A DNA stretch of 19,209 nt, from the NCBI GenBank assembly GCA_902494065.1, contig CABURZ010000016.1:1-19209 (forward strand). Direction: 5' to 3'. Below the pieces are notes generated by a model. The model made no database searches and had not been told where the DNA came from. It saw nothing but the letters and a program-made list of their open reading frames with translations. The position numbers were made by a program, and so were the translations under genes. Position 1 is the first letter of the stretch; the number at the start of each line of letters is the position of its first letter. Below, one piece after another: positions 16,610-19,209 of the stretch. The DNA comes from an uncultured Sneathia sp. Lineage in GTDB: Bacteria > Fusobacteriota > Fusobacteriia > Fusobacteriales > Leptotrichiaceae.

Positions 16610-18331
16610 ATGCTATATCCATTACAAACTAAAACGCGTGATTTGATAGATTTATCAGGTATATGGAATTTTAATTTTGAAGGAGAAAAAAAGCAACTAA
16701 TAGCTGTTCCAGGGTCATTTAATGATCAATTAGTAGGACATTATAATAAAAATTATGTTGGTAATATGATTTATAAAAAAGAATTTTTAATAAAACAAGA
16801 AATGCTTGAAAAAGATATTTTTATTAGATTTGGTTCAGCTACACATGTTGCAAATGTTTATATAAATGATGAGTTAGTTGGATCACATAAAGGTGGATTT
16901 ACCCCTTTTGAATTTAATATAACAAAATTTGTAAGTTTGGGTAAAAATATTTTGAAGGTAGTGCTAAATAATATTTTAGACTATAGTTCTCTTCCAGTTG
17001 GAAACTATAAAAATGGAAAGGTTGATGAAAATTTTGATTTCTTTAATTATGCAGGTATACATAGACCAGTAAAATTATGGATAAAACCAAAAGTTCATAT
17101 TGAGGATATTGTTATAACATATGAAGTTATAGAAAATAACGCAAAAGTGAACTTTGATGTAGAAACTAATACTGAAAATGCAAATGTTAAAGTAACTATT
17201 TTAGATGAAAATGACAATGTAGTATCTAAAGATGGCTTTATAGAAAATGTAAGATTATGGCAACCATTAAATGCGTATTTATATAAAGCAAAAGTAGAAC
17301 TTTTAGATGAAAATTTAGAAGTTTTAGATGAATATATAGAAGAATTTGGAATAAGAACAGTAGAGGTTAGAGATAATAAATTTTTAATAAATGGTAAATC
17401 TTTTTATTTTAAAGGATTTGGACGTCATGAAGATACATATTTACATGGGAGAGGCTTAGACGAATTAGCTAATGTAGCTGATATAAACAGAATGAAATGG
17501 ATAGGAGCTAATTCATTTAGAACATCACATTATCCATATTCTGAAGAAATGATGAGATTAGCGGATCGTGAAGGTTTTGTGGTAATTGATGAAACTACAG
17601 CAGTAGGACTTATGGCTGATTTTGGATTTAATTTGGTAGGTGATGTTGATAAAAAAAATACGTGGGAAAAATTAAATACAAAAAAAGCTCATGAAAAAGT
17701 TATAAGAGAGCTTATTAAAAGAGATAAAAATCATGCATGCGTAGTTATGTGGTCAATTGCAAACGAACCATCTTCAGCTGAAAAGGGAGCATATGAGTAC
17801 TTTGAACCGTTATTTTCATTAGCTAGAAGTTTGGATGCTCAAAAGAGACCTTGTACTTTTGTAAATATTATGTTGGCTAAGGCAGGGGAGTGTTTGGTAA
17901 GTAGTTTATGTGATGTAATATGTTTAAATAGATATTATGGTTGGTATGTAAATATGGGAGATTTAAAAGAAGCTAAAAAAGAGATGACAAAAGAATTAGA
18001 ATTATGGCATAAGTTATATCCAACAAAACCTATAATGTTTACTGAATATGGAGCTGATACTATATCTGGAATACATGACATAGATGAAATGACACCATTT
18101 AGTGAAGAATTTCAATTAGAATACTATAAAATGAATGAAGAAGTTTTTGATAGTCTTTCATATTTTGTAGGTGAACAAACATGGAATTATGCAGATTTTC
18201 AAACTAAATATGGATTATTCAGAGTGCAAGGGAATAAAAAAGGAGTTTTCACAAGAGAAAGAAATCCTAAATCAGTTGCACATCATTTAAGAAAAAGATG
18301 GAATAATATACCAAATTTTGAGTATAAATAG
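16610..18331 (+). CDS. uidA: Beta-glucuronidase (glycoside hydrolase family 2)
   Basis: It releases D-glucuronic acid from beta-glucuronides in the cytoplasm. The 573-residue protein follows E. coli UidA closely: the start MLYPLQTKTRDL, the sugar-binding domain with VPGSFNDQ (34-40) and FNYAGIHRPV (145-154), an immunoglobulin-like middle domain, then the TIM barrel with GFGRHED. The catalytic acid/base is Glu386 in SIANEP and the nucleophile is Glu479 in TEYGADT. The NxK motif that reads the uronate carboxylate is Asn542-Lys544 in GNKKGVFTR, which separates glucuronidases from GH2 galactosidases. The loop after DETTAVG (about 335-360) is long, as in E. coli-type loop-1 enzymes. It has no signal peptide. 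ATG 16610 follows GAAAGGGG and begins 13 bases after the GH3 stop; a reading from 16556 would overlap GH3. Confidence 0.97.
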   Translation: MLYPLQTKTRDLIDLSGIWNFNFEGEKKQLIAVPGSFNDQLVGHYNKNYVGNMIYKKEFLIKQEMLEKDIFIRFGSATHVANVYINDELVGSHKGGFTPFEFNITKFVSLGKNILKVVLNNILDYSSLPVGNYKNGKVDENFDFFNYAGIHRPVKLWIKPKVHIEDIVITYEVIENNAKVNFDVETNTENANVKVTILDENDNVVSKDGFIENVRLWQPLNAYLYKAKVELLDENLEVLDEYIEEFGIRTVEVRDNKFLINGKSFYFKGFGRHEDTYLHGRGLDELANVADINRMKWIGANSFRTSHYPYSEEMMRLADREGFVVIDETTAVGLMADFGFNLVGDVDKKNTWEKLNTKKAHEKVIRELIKRDKNHACVVMWSIANEPSSAEKGAYEYFEPLFSLARSLDAQKRPCTFVNIMLAKAGECLVSSLCDVICLNRYYGWYVNMGDLKEAKKEMTKELELWHKLYPTKPIMFTEYGADTISGIHDIDEMTPFSEEFQLEYYKMNEEVFDSLSYFVGEQTWNYADFQTKYGLFRVQGNKKGVFTRERNPKSVAHHLRKRWNNIPNFEYK

Positions 18332-18342
18332 GAGAAAAATTT

Positions 18343-19209
18343 ATGAAGTATAATAGAGCTAAATTGTGGCAAATCGGATTATTTTCATTAAACAATACTG
18401 CAACAAATTTGTTCCACGCATTAACATTTTATGTAGGATACTATGCAACAGGAATGCTAGGTGTAACTACAGTTTTAATATCTAACATTTTGACATCAAT
18501 GAGAATATTTGATGGTATAACAGATCCTGTTATAGGATATTTTATCGATAAAACAGATGGGAAATTTGGTAAATTTAGACCATATATGGTAATAGGATGG
18601 ATTATCATGACAATTAGTATGATAATGATGTATCAAGTTTCGCATCTTTTACCAAAGAATACAAGATTTTGGTTCTTTCTTGTAATGTATTCAATATATA
18701 TTTTAGGATATACTTGTCAAACTGCTGTCACTAAAGCAGCTCAAGCTTGTATGACAAATGATCCTAAGCAAAGGCCTATATTTGGTGCATTTGATGGGAC
18801 ATATACTATATTGCATTGGAATTTATTAGTTCCAGTATATGTAAATGGTTATTTATTAACTAAACATGGAAACAAATTTTCTACAAGTTTTTTTAAAGAG
18901 TTTTTATTTACTTTTATAATTTTATCAGGAATTTTAACCATATTAGCTATAATAGGACTTTACAAAAAAGATAGAACAGAGTATTTTGGACTTTGTGAAA
19001 AAAATGAGCCTATTAATTTAAAAAATTACTTAGATATTTTAAAAAATAATAGAGCAATACAAATGTTAATAATAGCTGCAAGTACAGATAAAATCGCCAT
19101 GACAACATCTGGTAATGCAGCTGTAGGAATAATGATATATGGTATTATCATGGGGGATAATACCTTACAAGCAAAATTTGCTATGCTTACTATAATTCCT
19201 ATGATAATA
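18343..19209 (+). CDS. GPH-family sugar/glucuronide:cation symporter, 5' part
   Basis: The reading frame is open from ATG 18343 to the window end (289 codons, no stop), so the gene is cut by the edge. The protein is highly hydrophobic, with about seven or eight membrane segments visible. The GPH (MelB/UidB/LacS) signature is clear: RIFDGITDPVIGYFID and DGKFGKFRP, with Arg54, Asp57, Asp61, Asp69 and Arg79 at places matching the cation- and sugar-binding residues of helices II-III in this family. Members of the family import glucuronides (UidB), melibiose, xylosides or rhamnogalacturonan fragments with H+ or Na+. The place right after uidA (11 bases from its stop, ribosome site GGAG at 18331-18334) makes glucuronide or an unsaturated or intact uronyl oligosaccharide the likely cargo. 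E. coli uidA-uidB has the same order. Confidence 0.9.
   Translation, partial: MKYNRAKLWQIGLFSLNNTATNLFHALTFYVGYYATGMLGVTTVLISNILTSMRIFDGITDPVIGYFIDKTDGKFGKFRPYMVIGWIIMTISMIMMYQVSHLLPKNTRFWFFLVMYSIYILGYTCQTAVTKAAQACMTNDPKQRPIFGAFDGTYTILHWNLLVPVYVNGYLLTKHGNKFSTSFFKEFLFTFIILSGILTILAIIGLYKKDRTEYFGLCEKNEPINLKNYLDILKNNRAIQMLIIAASTDKIAMTTSGNAAVGIMIYGIIMGDNTLQAKFAMLTIIPMII

Noticed and set aside
1..19209. CRISPR array, tRNA or rRNA genes
   Set aside because: No regularly spaced repeats and no tRNA cloverleaf or rRNA signatures were recognised on either strand by eye.

Overview
The window is very AT-rich DNA with a strongly A/T-biased third codon position. It looks diderm: a beta-barrel-like protein ends in a terminal aromatic residue, and there is a lipoprotein. 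It also carries Firmicute-like metabolic genes, such as class III fructose-1,6-bisphosphatase and an SDR-type fructuronate reductase, behind TRTGn-type extended -10 promoters. This combination suggests a host-associated member of the Fusobacteriota, most likely Leptotrichiaceae (Sneathia, Streptobacillus or Leptotrichia-like). That placement is inference, not proof. Every recognised gene lies on the + strand.

Region 1 (1-3177) is a graveyard of related surface-protein genes. A partial reading frame at the left edge (1-702) carries an in-frame stop and ends as an outer-membrane barrel would. A second reading frame (931-3177) has a good promoter, leader, Shine-Dalgarno and signal peptide, but is broken by three in-frame stops and two frameshifts. 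Both share a GxxHGxNVNL block, so they are tandem relatives. Region 2 (3202-9703) is mostly housekeeping: a small lipoprotein coupled to oligoendopeptidase F, then enolase, class III fructose-1,6-bisphosphatase, and a fused methionine sulfoxide reductase MsrA-MsrB. Most of these have visible promoters or terminators of their own.

Region 3 (9756-19209, running off the right edge) is a glucuronide-utilisation locus. A LacI-family regulator with its own terminator precedes a tight seven-gene run behind one strong promoter. In order it encodes UxaC (glucuronate isomerase), UxuA (mannonate dehydratase), an SDR fructuronate reductase replacing classical UxuB, a HAD-family phosphatase of unknown substrate, a family 3 glycoside hydrolase with an N-acetylglucosaminidase-type signature, a family 2 beta-glucuronidase, and a GPH-family sugar transporter (truncated by the window end). 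Genes are separated by 1-13 nt or overlap.

The likely scheme is that the transporter imports glucuronides or short GlcA-containing oligosaccharides. Cytoplasmic GH2 and GH3 enzymes release glucuronate and possibly N-acetylhexosamine. UxaC, the SDR and UxuA then convert glucuronate through fructuronate and mannonate to 2-keto-3-deoxygluconate (KDG). KDG kinase and aldolase are not in the window. Two near-identical 13-bp direct repeats flank the uxaC promoter and are good candidates for the regulator's operators. The most interesting leads are the HAD and GH3 genes inside this operon and the possibility that it serves alternating GlcA/GlcNAc oligosaccharides. No CRISPR array, insertion sequence, tRNA or rRNA was seen.
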